64,000 nucleotides of DNA from Echinometra lucunter (lineage: Eukaryota > Echinodermata > Echinoidea > Camarodonta > Echinometridae): assembly GCA_029962745.1 (NCBI GenBank), contig CM057154.1, positions 31,048,128 through 31,112,127 of the forward strand. The letters run 5' to 3'. Positions 34,001-49,000 of this stretch are shown here, piece by piece; within the stretch, counting starts at the first letter, position 1, and each line of letters begins with the position of its first letter. Made by a program: the position numbers and the translations under genes. The notes beneath the pieces are model-generated. The model ran no database searches, was not told the origin of the DNA, and worked only from the letters and a program-made list of their open reading frames with translations.

Positions 34001-37000
34001 TACAATGTACATGTATGGACTTATACGTGTACTTTATGAAAGCAATGGATGGGAAAGAGAAAGTACGGAGGGGCAGTGTGCAATTTGGCTTTAGAACGCT
34101 CTCTAATCTTGAAGTAGAAGATGAAGAGGAAGGAGAAGCCCGAAGGAGGGGAAAGAAGAAGAAGAAGGAGGAGACAGAAGGCAAAAATTAGAGTGTTTTG
34201 TTTGTTTGTGTTTTGTGTTACTTTTAGTTTTTGTTTTAGTAATATAATATTATAGTGTATCTATATATAGTTTTGAATTTGAGTGGAATTTGAGAACAAA
34301 TGCTAATTTTTTGAATGTTGATTAAAATATTTATGACATGGGAGATACATGTACAGTACATGCAAAGATTTATTGTCACTGAACGGTAACCTATTATTTC
34401 AAGGTTCCAGTTAGGGCTGTAAATTTAGCACCATTTTGGGTTTGGTTCGGTTCGGCAGAGTTCGGCACTTTTATTTCTGAATTTTGGTTTGGTTCGGGGT
34501 TCGGCAGTGCAGTATAAAAAAAATAAAAGGGTGAGCATCGATAACAAATGACCACCAGAATCCTCTCTATCTTTACTGCACTTGAAAGTCATTGTTTCTT
34601 ATAAATATATTTTGTATGACAAAAAATAGTTACTGCATTTATTGCATGATTCTTTGTTATTTATTTTATTTTCTGAATGAAGGGAAAGATAATTGTCATA
34701 TACTGATTCAAAGAAAAAAAAAGAAAATTTAAAAAAAATTGAAATAAAAGAAAGGAACGGAAATATTAAAAGAAATTATCAATAAAACAGTGTTTTTCTA
34801 TTTTTATTATTTTTTTAATATCTATTTAGTATTATGATCGATCATGATTGTTAATCGATTACAACCTTATTACAATCGATTACAATTTGAGTATCTTTGG
34901 GCATATTTTGAAGCTTTTAACATGATTTTGGGGAAAATAACTGTAATTCATGGTGCCAAATATTATGAAATTTATCAGAATCAAATGAAAAATGAGACAC
35001 AAACTGTATTAAGTGTTTTTCTATCTTTTATTTAAGAAAAACTTTGAGAAGATGAATTAAAAGAAATCCCACCCATAAATGTATGTATTAATTTTTTAAT
35101 AAAACAAATGTGTATCTCCCATTCAGCATAATGAATTCAGGTCAAGGTCTTTACTGAGGGCTAAATCCTGTGTTATAAGTTGTCGAACTTCCGAACTTGG
35201 CCTTTGGGTTCGATTCGGTTCGGTCCTGTTCGGAAGTGCCATGTTCGGCGAATTTCCATTCGGTTCGGCGGTTCGGTAACAGCCCTAGTTCCAGTGCTGC
35301 AGGGGATATGTACATGTTGATGTACCTATGTTTACAATGTATGATAAAGAGGTCTTTGCCAAATTCAAGATCACAGTTAATAAATGTTTACTATGTATGA
35401 TGTAATTGAAAGATAACAGGCAGTATCAGTTTGAGATGGTACACTGTATATGTATGCATATGTTGAAATATTAAAACAAACAGATCTAGATAATATGCAT
35501 GTAGCTCTGAAAACTTGTTCGAGGGATTCCTTCATAAAGAGGCATTTGTTGCTAATGTCCATCTTCATGTAATTAAAGTGAAGAAGTTTAGTGTACAGTA
35601 TATTTACATTATGAATATTCTGACTTTGAAACATTTGGTCTTATTGATTACATGTTAATGCATTATGCTTTAGGAATGAATGATTAAACTGAAATATTTT
35701 GTTTTCAGACCTAGAATAATAGCCACAGAAATTCTGATGATCAAAAGAGATACAATAGATTGCTTTAAAAGTAAACAATGTTTTCTGTTATGTATTTCAA
35801 TTCTCTTTTAAGCAAGTTGATTATTTATGCATACAGTGTACATGTCCACTGTATATTCAACTATCAGATTTTTCAGGGAGAAGGGATTGGTGGACATGAA
35901 TATCGGTACATATTTACTTGAACATGTTGCTGCTGAACTACATTGTATGAGCCCAAAGGAAACTCAGTTGAAGATTGAAGTGACCATTGCAAGGAACAAT
36001 GACAAAGAAACATCGGAGCTTCCCCCCTCGCTGCCCTCTCCTCCCGCGTGCTCACTACCGCCCCCCCCCCCCCCCTAAAATGAAATCCTAGCTACGCCAC
36101 TGCATATACATGTAGGAACCAAAAATCCATGGGCCTGAGTCCATTGATTTTACATAACACTAAAACCATCAAATAACTCATCATAGTCCAAGCCTTCCCT
36201 CAGTGAATAAATGAAAATTGAAATCTTGGGCTAATTCACAAACTAGTGTTTATTTGCCAACAACGATATCCCTGGAGAGCACGTTTTGTGTACATACATG
36301 TACATGTAATGTGATAAGGCTGATTTCCTCTCAGATTAGAATCATTGCTCAAGCTGTTTCAAAAACTCATGAATGCAGAGGAAACAGGTCACTTTGTATT
36401 TGAAAGCTCTATTTGAAATTTATAGTTATTGTAAACTGGCAGTATTTGATTTATTGTAGCTTGAATTAGTTACTGTGTACCTGTTGACCTACATACATGT
36501 ATACATGTACATGCAAACAAACAAAAATACTGGCAGGAACCCAAGATTGTGATGACTGAAGAATATTCTTGGAGTCAGGCAGTGCCACACCTCCATCTTT
36601 TGCAAGATTATTAATCTCTTCTGTCATTTTTTTTTTCTTCCTTTTCATTCTTGTAGAAGTTCTACAGTGTACATTTACATGTAGTGTTCAGAAGAATATC
36701 AATAACAGATTCTAATTCTGTGTATATCCCACTAGTTCATTTTTCTTTGGAAAAAGTTGATTATAATATGGTGTAATAATTTTTTTCAATAGTTCTAAGA
36801 GAGTCATGTTTACTAGTATTTGTTTCTTATAAATCTTACTCTAAGAACAGCAGTACAATGTACATGTACATGTAGTTGCAGCTGACTTTAATGTACCGTA
36901 TGTAGGATTATACCTTTGGCCTACAAACATGTACGTATATATGAACAACCTACTAGTATTTAATAAAATTTACTTGTTTACATACTGCATCTACATACAT

Positions 37001-40000
37001 TGTATACAATGTATGCAGATGTACCCATTTACATGTACATGTATGTGCACATGTACGTTGTACAATTTGCTTGTTGAATTTAGGCCTTCCAGATCTTTGT
37101 ACACGTACATGTACATTGTAGGCATAATACGACATAAGCGATGTATTTCCCTCCTGGGCTGGCTTATTTCCAAGGGTCCTCCATCAGTACATGGGTAACC
37201 CGAAGCAGATCTAGGTCAAGTCAAGTGCTTACAATAGGACTTCATATAGCATACAGGTTTATCAAAAATAGAGCATTGTATTGTGTGCATGGCTTAATGT
37301 ACAGGCAAGGGTTGCTGGTAACTCGTTGGTACAGGTAGATAATATGTGTATTTGTCATTTTAGAATAGAAGATTGAATTGTGGAATGAAATAATGCGCAT
37401 GACTTGAGAGAATTGGAATGCTAAGATAAATCAAATGTACTTGATTGATACACTGACAAAAATACATTAACGGGAAACATTATACATACAATGTGGATGC
37501 CACAGTGTTCACATTTAGCAGATCTGTGTGTGTCTAACATACATGTAAATGTGTAAAATATTAAATGGATACATGTGCATCCATGTCAGTGGGGATGCTC
37601 AATATGAGCAGAGTGCCCAATCACTTGTTGGCTATTTATACATGGTTGTAGGTAGTCTTCATTGTCAGTTATTACTCAGTTTAAGATATCAAAAATTTAG
37701 GTTTGAGTGCTCTGAAAGCCTCTTTTGTGGGCCCTGGTACACACATGTACATGTACGTGCTTGTGTGATGCTACAAATTATGTTTGCACATGTTCATCTT
37801 TATGATCGTATCTGCTTGTGCCCTGCTACAAAATGCTCCTCGTGAGAACTGCATCTATCTCCATGTTTACAAATAACACTTACATGTGTATAAGAAGGTC
37901 AACTTTATACAAAGTTCAAGTTGTGCTTGGGGTTGGCCTGTTGGGTAGGATGTACATGTGCATATACATGTAGTACTGCACAGTGCACATGCTGGGTGTC
38001 CTACTACAGTGTATCAGTCTTCACTGATACCTGTAATACTATGACAGTGTTTTTGACACAGATGTTTGCCTGTGTTGGCCATTGCATGTTTGTATCAGTG
38101 TGTGTACATGTATATTTCTCCTACATACAGATACATGTAGGTGTGGTGTATTGGTTTGTAGTATATTATCTTTTTGTTCTCAGTCCTATATTTGATTAAG
38201 CTTCATAGACTAGAATAATGTTTGTGTTTTAGAACTTAATTTCCATGTAACATCATATTTTCTTTAACCTGAGCATACATGTACATGGGCATAGTGAAAT
38301 TTTCTATAGTAATTTTGAAGCTTTTACTTTCAAAAGCTAAATTACTCTCTGCTGCAGTTGTTACATTTTCCCACTGCAGTTTTTTCTACTTTATTACATG
38401 TCTTTCGCTGATAGTTGAAAAATATACCTTATGCAACGTAATAAAAGTTACACACGTGATTTCTTCCGTGGTGACATACTGTACGGTACATATTCATTAA
38501 AGTGGTACAACATAGGCTCTGGAAAATTACACTGCTTCAACTTCGTACACCAGGTGAATTGCCAACTTCAATCTTGGACCCAGCCTGATCCTAACCCTCC
38601 CTTCCTTAAACCCAATAATTATAGATTATGTACTGTACATACCCCTCCCAAACATGATGCCACCTATATGTCCAAGTAAGTTGTGCAACAGATATATGAC
38701 ATAAAGCAATCCCAAACCTAGCCTTCTGTCTTATGATCTGATTATATTTTATGTGATGTTATTGAATGCAAATTCATCAGCACTCTCATTGTTTTATTTT
38801 CCAGATGCGTCATTGTGTCACCAAAGTGGAAGACTTTTAAAGGACTGAAACTGACATGGAAGGACAAGATTCGACTTAACAATGCTATCTGGAGAGAGTG
38901 GCATAATCAATGTAAGTTTCTCTTAATGCTCAGAGACAGAACTTTTGTGAATTTTGTAAATGGGTTTACTAAAAAAAAGTACTAGGTAGAAAAATATGTA
39001 CATGTATGCTTGTTTGTGCAAACAAGACTTCTTCTTACCATATTGCAGTGTTCATGTAGGTGTTAATGTCTTTTCCTGTCTTAGATATTCTTTATAATTT
39101 TACATTACTCAAGTAGGTGGTAAACACATAAAGTGATAGGAGTGTTTATTTATGTGTGTTGGGTGGGTGGATGGGGGTGGGATTTTAAAGAGGCAACCAG
39201 TGTATTCACATAAAAATAATTTTATGATGACTTTTGAAACAGAATGTTTACACAAATCTGTTACAATGTTTACATTTGTAGGAGAAGCAAGCAAAGTTGA
39301 AGGATTTGGTTATGATGTGCATCATTTATTTGTGCCTGTCACACTGGTGCATAGTATGTTGCTCTAATTCACATGTTGTATGTACTTCAGTCAAAATGTC
39401 TGCTTTAATATGAAACACACGCACAGTCATACCACCTGTCCTTTATTGACGTAATTGCATTCCAATACCTTGAGTTATTCTGAAATTGATTTGGGGACAT
39501 TCACAATAATACTAGCCAAACTAACGGTGATTGATTGTGATACGCCAGCACTATTACCACAATGTAAACAAAAGAACTATGAACAACCATCGACAGAGGA
39601 AGCTATCATACTTGGGTAAATATATACAGTTATGTATGCCTGCATCTTACTTGACGGTCAAGGCCAGTTTGATGAGTGATAAAAGGGTGTTCCCCAGATA
39701 TGGTTTTAGACAATGTGAAGTGAGACATTGTAAAAGAATATATCTGGTATTGCATGGTCCATCATTTAAGGACTTTTGTAGGCAATAACTCAGTGATAGC
39801 AACAGTCTGTTATGTTAGGTGGCTGCTATAATGGCCTGCTCATTTGACAAGGCTGTATAGTCATGAAGGACTGCTGTACATGCATGACTGTGTACCAGTA
39901 GTTGTTTTAGTGTTGATTTAGAATTGATGTAATCAATACATGATTACATGTATCATGCTTCCTTTCAAAATGTTTTTAAAAAAACACGAAATTTTCAAAC

Positions 40001-43000
40001 AAATTACATAAGCAACGATTTGTACTGTGAATGTCAGTTTACGTTATGTCCCAATCTTTACCTTGGTATGTGAAAATATAGACATAGATCTATGCAAATT
40101 TGACTTGTTGATTTCACTTTTCATCTGCCTCCACTCTAGTACTGTGCTTGTGTCTTTTCACCAACCTAGAGAACAATAAACAATCATTGCAGCTATATTT
40201 AGCCTTCAGAATTTGTTCACACCTACATATAGTCTGTTTTTTTCAACAGCCTTGAATACACCATACACATGAACATACATGTAATGTATGTCCTTGAACC
40301 CATCAATTCCATTGAAGGGTTGTAAAACTGTTTGCAATTAAAACAGAGCTGGGCTAATAGCGGATCATGCACTGAATGTAGAACTTATCAGGATGTTTTA
40401 ATTCCCATCCGAAACCACGCTTTATTCCCAGGTCTCAACTAGTGAGACTCTACACATTCCAGAAGGGTATTGGGAGGTACATGTACATGTTGGCCTACTA
40501 GCACAATCTAGGCTTACATTTACAAAACAATGTATGTACCGGTACTGTGTTTTGTGTTCTCTCAAGCTTTTGATATTTTATGACATTCTACTAATATTAA
40601 TTTGTGGGGGATTTTTTTTGTAACATAAGGTTATTGAGAATGCATGCAGGTTTAATGATTTACTATAGAATTTACAGTAGATGACCAGAATATATGTTAA
40701 TAGAAAATGAATTATTTGTATGTAGAAAAGGTATTTGTAAAAATTGAGTACATGACATGTGCTGAACTTTTTAAAAATAATGGGGAAGGGGCAGAAAGAA
40801 AGTGGTAATTTCAACATTTTCTTTACACTTAGCATTCCAGTATGGGAATTTAAATATTTCCATTTGGTTATTGGTGTTGAAAGTGTACCAGTCATCCCCC
40901 CCCCCCCCCCGAAAAAAGTTTTAAGCTATTAAATGTACATGTAATGTATATGTGAAATCCCCCAGGGGGAAAAAAAAACCCACAAACAACCTTTACCTGG
41001 CATTCTAGGGATCTTGAAAAGCCATTGAGTAACTTTTAAAAGTCTGAGCTGCATGGCTGTACAGTGTACATGTATTTTTTGAGTAGTCACGTTGGCCTCT
41101 ATACAAAAACGCAGCAATGATTATGCTTGTTCGCATGCTCAGCCCACACTTCCAAAAACACTCCGTGACTCCTGTGAAGCCTTGAAAAATACACTTCAAA
41201 ACTATTTTGTACTTCACAAAAAATTAAAATTACAAGTGACGAGAAATTCCAGACCTTTCTTACCCCATACACTGCAGTATTAGACAAAAGCATAGTAGCA
41301 TACCCAGGTTGGTTTTGTGAATGGTGGAATTCAGTGATAGATACATTGATTATAACATCTTATACATGTACATGTATTTGAAAACCTTTATATTCCTAGC
41401 TGTTTACCGGTATTTATCTTTCTGAACGTATCTTTATACAACACAGATCTACACCAAAATTCAACAGTTTATTAAATCAAGCCTCCACAAAGTTACCGGA
41501 TCTCTCAAACGCTTATATGCACAGAGTTTGAAGGAGAATATTTGGAGCATATCTGAATATTTCCCATTTTAAAGGTTGTCAGTCAACAGAAGCAAACAAC
41601 CCTACATGTATTATTGTTAGTCACTCTGGCATGATGCGGAAGAAAATCTTTGCACAGATGTTTGAGCCTTGTCTGTGCCTTTGTTACTACCAGTACACCA
41701 CAGAAATTGTTGTCACGTGCTGACATGTACACGGAGGCAGGGTTCTCACTGGAAAAAAAATCCACACATGGTTCCTCCTCTGCGAAAAGCGTGTAATTTC
41801 CGGAAGTTTTATGGAATAACACCTAAAGTAAGGTGTGGCAGCAGTATGCTATAGCAAAAGGATGAAAATACTTCTTGGTAAGCAGGAGTTGTCTACTAAT
41901 GGCATTATAGTAAGAATACATTGCCAAAAAGCAAAACAATTTGTGACATTTATCATTATTGTTAGGAATATATACTCCAATATTTTTATACCCTTGTTGC
42001 CACGCATGGTGCAGCAATTTCACACATGGTTCTTCCTTGTCTGAAATCCTTTATGCATGGTATTGGAACCATGGGTGTTATGTACTGGCGAGAACCATGC
42101 ACAGAGGTATAAAAAGATTGAAAATGCATTGCCTACACCACATGTGCTGTGAATCTTACTACAGTGTACATGTACTCAGCTGTGTCTGAATTACATGTAA
42201 GCCATCAACTAATTATAGACTTTATACAGGGGTCACCTACATATAGTTTCTGTAATTTAGACAGTGGGTTAAAATATAGTTTTGTTACTTACATGTAGAA
42301 AAGTATTGACATTTTAAAGGGGCAGAAAAATGTACTGTGTTACTGAGAATAAGTCAAAAAGAAAGAAAGAAGAAGAAGAAACTAAAAGAAAGAAAGAAAG
42401 GGAAAAAAAAAAACACCACAGCAATATCCAGGGAACAAAATATCAGGTGCATACATGTACATTTTACGTTGTCTGCTGTGAGCCAGATACATTAGTTGTT
42501 TACTAAACCCAATTTCAGAGTGATTAAAAAATGGTTGATTGGGTACATTGTGACTTATAGAACCATGTCCTTAGCTACATCTATATGATGTGCAATCCAC
42601 AAATTATGTTTACATAGTAAAAATGACAGCTAACATTTATGATGGCATGACGACACCAAGTAAACAACACCAAGTTTGTTGAATTAACTCTGTGTATCCG
42701 TTTGCTTGGAAATGTGTTTGATTCCATTTATATCTGTAAGAAGTTGAAAACAAATCTTGTTGATGACTTGAAATCATTTTACATGCATCTTGTTGAATAC
42801 TTGAAAGGTCAAGGTCAAGGTCGTGGACATGTAGGCCTTCTTGCATTACATGTACAGTCAAACCACAGATCCTAGCCAGCCATTCACAGTGCTAGGATTC
42901 TATGGTCTTGACATTTTCAAAGATATTTTTTGTACTGCGGCTGAATATTGCTGGATCACTCTTGACTCTGTCCTAAATTTTTGGATGATTTTGAATTTGT

Positions 43001-46000
43001 AATGTGATATGTAGGAGATGAGATTCATTCCATGCATAAATGTACATGTAGGCCTACGTGTACATGCATCTTGATGGCGGCTCACATACTTTTTTGATCA
43101 CCTGAAATCTTATAAAGAAAAGGGTGAAATCTTATAAAGAAAAGGGATTTGTTTTACTATTACATCAGTTATTTCAAACAACTTATTTCTAAACAAAACA
43201 TTCTTATGTTGGTAAATTAATTTACTTTTTCCGGAAAATCTAATGAGCATAGCATTAATAGCACTTGAGTTACATACATGTACATGTAACTTTAAAGATG
43301 ACTGTGCAATACAGCCTACTGGTTGCAGGGAGAAAGTGCCATTTCAGGTGAAGGCACTGGAAATAAAATGTGCACTTTTTGCTCATATGCATATGACCTG
43401 CAGATTGACTGTATGGTGTTGAGGCATGGAAGCATATGGTAGCTTTGTTGAAAATAATATCAGCAAAAGATTCAGCATTATTTTCCACTAATTTGCTAAT
43501 TGGAAGAAAATTAGAAATCTGTCAGTAGCAATTTTGTCACCATTAGATTGAATAATTATTCTTGCCTATAATTATTTGAGATTTATAATTTAGAATATCG
43601 TGATAGTAGATTTATCTACTTAAAATCTTCCACCTGTATATCTGAACCTTGTTATATTTTAAAACTTGCAGATGTACATGTAATTTTACATGGGCCCGGT
43701 ATCTACATGTAGGCCTGTACATATTTAAGCTGTGTTGAATGAAAACGTAAATGTTTGATCAAATCCATGTAAACTGCAGCTGTAAGGGGGAAATGAAACC
43801 ATTTATTGAAATGCCTTGATCATACTTTTGTGTACGTGATTAACGGTATGGTAATGATTGTGATTATTTGCTCATTGTCTTGTGAATTCAAGTTTATGTA
43901 CATTTAATATTTTCTTGGATGCCTACAATGAGTAAATGTTAATATGTACATGTATGTAGGACGCTTAATCTAGAGAGTTGTAACTCTCAGGTTAAACAGA
44001 TTCCCATAATACATGTACATGTTGCACATTCAAGCATGTAGTGTATGAGATTTATTTTAATAGGAAAATTGAAGTAGATAGCCTGCAGCCGTGCTGGCAG
44101 AATGTGCACAGAGGTATGTCATAGAAATTTGTCTTACAGTATGTAGCCTACATGTACATGTACAGCAGGCCTTGTGCTTCACTTGTGCTTAAGTAGGCCC
44201 CTGGACATACAAAGTAGACAATGCAGTCTCCAGCTGTTATGAAACTGGGGGAAGTATACATGTGCAATTGCATGTGAGGCTATGGTAATACCAGGTACAT
44301 GTGGCATATGGTGTGTGTGTATCTGTGTAGGCTATGTATACTAGTTATGTAATGTCCATGCTCTGTGTGTGTGTGTGTGTCTTCAGCTAGATCATGCTAC
44401 ATGTAGCAAGCCAGTGTGTTTTCTGGGAGTGTGGGGGGTGTGTCCAGTAGTGAAAGCATGGAAGGCTTATTTTGTTTGACAGCATAATACTTCTACTACA
44501 AAAGGATGAAGGCTCTTGTTATGACAACACAGTAGCTCTTTCTTTTATCCTTTATTATAGAAATGATTCATGTGAAGAGATGGGCTTTTAGCCATGACTG
44601 TGATAGTTGAGATAGTGCCTTACTTTAGATCTGTGCGTATTGTCTTTCGTACGGCATTATACAATCTGATATGTTATCGAGAGAGGGGAATTCTCTGATT
44701 ACTCAGCCCAGTTATGCAGTGTCACTGAACTCCTTTAAAAGGAGCCTATAGATATATATATCAGGTACATACAGTGTAGGTCCACATTACCACTGTATGA
44801 ATCATGACAATACTTTTCAAAAGCCTTGCCCTTAATGCTACTTCACTGGTTTACCCCGTCTCTTGTTGACTATGGGTGGTGACACAGATAGTCCTGGAGG
44901 GGGGCCTTTGATTTTTAGTCATAGGAAACTTTTTCAGGAAGCACCTTGTTATCACAGGCAGAATAACATCTTGGTCAAAGCTACACCTCAATGTCACTTT
45001 CACCATGGCTAGGGGTGTGAAAGTACAAGGCCCTTTAATATCTACGTTGTTCAACATGTTGATATCTTTTGAAAATACATGGAATTACATTGTTTTGTCA
45101 GTTTATTAATTTATTACATTTTAAAAAAAAATACATGTGCTTGAAAAATAAGCAAGTGGATAAAGATTTGCAATAAATGAAAAAGAAAAAAAAAAAGGGA
45201 GAGAGAATAAGAAAGACAGGTAGACATGAAGAACTTGTGCATTTAATAGAGTAGTGTGAGTTTACATGTACAATCATGCGGATGGTATTTTCGTTCTTTC
45301 TTTCATGTTTTTCAGATTTTTATCATACTTTTACCTGTCTATCTGGTCTATCACCCCCTCTCAACAGATCCCCCCCCCCACCCTTTTGAAGAATGCTCTT
45401 TCCATATGTACCTTCTGTGAAAAACAATCTAAGCAACAGCATACAAAAGTAAATGTGTATGATTTATGCACCTGTCATAAATCTGTAAGCTCACCAGGTC
45501 AGGTCATGGCAAAGAAATCAATAGACTGCCATTCTTAATACCTATTTGGTACTTTGTGGTTAAATGAGAAACTCAAAGAGTGGAAGGGCTATCCAATCTT
45601 TGTAACAAGTTGAATTGCAGGGGGGGGGGGGAGAATGGGTGGAAGGTTGAACAAAATGTAGGCAAATGTTTAGAAAGGTATAAATAATTTGAACTGTGAG
45701 GTCAATTTGATTTCATCTTCCATTAGCAGATGTAGGCCTAAAACTTGATTATCAAGCTTTATCAGAAAGTTTAATTTCTTTATGAATACATGTGCACACT
45801 TAGGTTATATATTATGCATTTTTTAGGTGTTATTGTTTTCTTAAATCAACTTCTTAAAAAAATACTGTGGTAAACTTTCCACTAGCATTGTGTCTTTAAA
45901 TTCATGCTAAGAGCCTTGAACTTTTTTATGTTCATGGTCCAGACTTGACCTTTGAGATTTGTTTTGATGGCAGATGTTTGTGGGAGATAATTGTCTACAT

Positions 46001-49000
46001 GTACTTGACTTAATTACGTACACTGGTTGAAACAGAGATGAGTATAAAGGTATATATGTTAATAAAGAGAATAGACTTTGACTTAATTACGTACACTGGT
46101 TGAAACAGAGATGAGTATAAAGGGATATATGTTAATAAAGAGAATAGACTATGAGTAAGTTGCATGATAAGCAGAAATATAATGTTTGGGCTAGTAATGT
46201 GAAATCATGAAAATTCATGTTTCTCTTGTATAGTTACATGTATTTTGCAATTATTTGTTATATTTTTATGCCTCCGCCCAACGTAGGTGGTTGCGGAAGG
46301 CATTATGTTTTCGGGTCGTCCGTCCATCTGTCCGTCCGCCCGTGTGTCCTGTTTTCGTTCTCACGATAACTTAAGAACAGTTTGACGGATCAACTTCAAA
46401 CTTGGCTCGTGTATGCATATGGGAGGGACAATGATCTAATTAGATTTTGGGGTCTCATGGTCAAAGGTCAAAGGTCATAGAGGTCATTATGTACATAGAA
46501 ATGGTTCGTTCTTGTGATAACTCAGTAACCATTTGACGGTTCAACAAACTTGGCTCATGTATGCATATGGAAAGGGCAATGCTCTCATTAGATTTGGGGG
46601 TCACAAGGTCAAAGGTCAAGGTCAAAGATGTCATTGTTTAAATGAAAATAAATCAACATGAAGTGCCATTTATTTCTGATTTGGTAATGGCGGAGGCATA
46701 AAATTTGACCGCGCGTGGTCGAAGATTCATCTAGTTTTAATCTGTGTACAAACATACTGATTTGTACTTTTATAGTACAATGTATGCAGATTATATTTAC
46801 ATCAGACACAAATAGAAGTCATTACTGTATTATTACTGCACACAAGTGTCTATTGTGCAGTGTTGTGTGTAATCAGCCCTGTAATATTCATACTGACACC
46901 ATGTGACCTAATATGGTTTGTTTTATCTCTTTGTTTTGTCTGCAGTTATCTTGGGAAGGAGACCTCTTATTTGTCAGTTTTCCTCTCCACTCATAGATAG
47001 TTATACCACCCCTCAGGTAAGTTTCAGGTCATGCATTTTAAATCGCAAAGGTTGTATTTTGTTAAACAATTTAAATGACACAAAATAAAACACAAATGTC
47101 TAGGATGAGGAATTGTGATGGAGGGGGGGGGGGGAGTTACTGCCTTTCTTGTTTTGTAATGACTGTATGAGAGTTCAAGGACAAGACTACATGTATATTG
47201 TAAGTCAACAGAGATTGACCAGGATGAATCTAAGAACTGCAGAGTTCACCTGGTGACCCGGTTTTATCTATTTTCAGGTATTTGAAATCAACCATAATAA
47301 AACTGTTCTGCTCATGGCAGAGATTGCATAATTTTTTGTAGTATTTATATCATTTCCAATTAGTTTGCCAAAATTTTTGTTTTAAAAAGCTTAAGACAGG
47401 GCTTTGCCTCCTTCAATTCTTTATTGTGTGTGTGATGTTCAATGAAAATCTACCATGATACAAAAATATTGATATCTAATGGAGAACCATATGAAATCTT
47501 GGCATGGGAGAGAAAAGAGGAACTAAACTCATAATTATAGTTAGAATGCCCTGAGCTCTCTTCCCACTATTTCAATTTAATTTCAGCTCTGTTTGTAGAA
47601 AATAAAGATAGTCCTGATTTTCAGGGTCCAGTAACTCTGCAGTTATTTGATAGATTGTATGTAATAACAAATTAACAAAGGTGTGCCACGCAATACCTGA
47701 GGCTCATTTGCAGCACACAAAGTTGGTGTTTGATTTGTTTGTGTGGAAGTAATGCCTCAAATATTTTAACTCCTCTAATTGTCTGATTTGTATCAAGTAA
47801 CCCAAAAAATTCTTCTACTGATGTTGGAAAAAAAAAATGCGTTGACAAAATTGCAATCATTTCTCGAGACATGATTACTGACAGATTGCCTGTACATGAC
47901 TATATGGATAATGAAAGTCTTCTAGAATATGCTATATGTATGAATCAATAATCCTGTGATATTTGACTTGCCTATTTTCAAAGCCAGAAATACATTAACT
48001 CATATATTTAAAGACATTGGTTAACATTGTTATGATTTTAAAAAAATCTCATTTTGTTACTTGAAAATTGGATAAACATAGGGATTATAGGGTAAAAATA
48101 CCAGTCTGAAAGTTTCAGAGTATAATATCCACGGGAAGTATTATTAAATAATAGAAATGTGAACCAATGTTTGAAAAATATACGAGGGTCAGTTGCACAG
48201 ACTAGACATAAGGAGTGCGCATGCGCGGATGGCTCAACAGACCGCACTGTGTGTATTGGCGTATCATGCGGCGGAAGGCACATAACGGTATTTTTTAATT
48301 CGTGCAAACAGTCCTCTTAGTGCACTGTCTCTCGAGACGAAAGCTAATTAAATCGCGGTTTGCGTCTGACTTACAGTTTTTCATTCCAAATTATGGTTGG
48401 TTTCAGGGTTTTTGAGTACAAATACAAGTACTCATACACGTGTTTCATCTCAGTTTGAAAATCTTTAAATCAGCTGCTCACAAAGTTAGCCAATGCCTTT
48501 CAAGACATAGTTACATGTACATGTAGGATCCTTCTGTCTCTGAATATATGATTCCTTTTCCTGTTTCTGAGCCTTTAAAAAATTCATTTGGAGCTCTATG
48601 AGAACTTTCCAGAGCTTAACCACTCTCTTCACTCTCTTCTTCTGTATATTTTTACTGGATGTCTTTCTAATTTTGTTGCATGTTTTTGCTTGGTTTACCA
48701 CCCCCCATAAGGCTGTGATTCTGGAAGGCAAGTACTGGAAGCGGACTCTGTGTGCTGTCGTCAAGGAATACCAAAAATGGAGGGTTTTCTACAAGAAGAA
48801 GCTTTCTCATGCAGGTCTCCTGGAAGGCAACCTGAGGGACTGGTTGAATCGGGAGGTAATGAAGAAAAAAAGCCTCAAGGCAAAGAACCTCCCCCCCCCC
48901 CCCAACTATCATGTAGTACATGTATGGAGAAGGGGGAGGGTTTCTCGAACTCATCTGAGCAACCACCTTTCTTTTTCCAAAAGTAAAATTGAAAAGTAAT

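Larger units (their letters stand above)
28063..38804. other. Mondo intron 1 (10.7 kb)
   Basis: No further exon is seen. It holds a fold-back at 28587-28694, a G run at about 28902-28925, a hAT-type element at 34412-35287, a C run at 36061-36075 followed by an AGCTACGCCACTGC-type repeat end, and very frequent TACATGTA/ACATGTAC palindromes from about 30000 onward. Confidence 0.7.
38912..46945. other. Mondo intron 2 (8.0 kb)
   Basis: No exon seen. Contains TACATGTA-rich sequence, C/G runs near 40897, 45370 and 45620, a 73-bp tandem duplication at 46005-46150 and a TGCCTCCGCC-type element at 46265-46702. Confidence 0.65.

Noticed and set aside
33949..34191. 80-codon frame with acidic/Lys-rich end
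   Set aside because: Low-complexity AG-rich intron sequence with no splice-consistent boundaries within the Mondo gene.
48038..48307. Locally GC-richer stretch checked for a tRNA
   Set aside because: No cloverleaf with paired A and B box motifs could be formed by eye.
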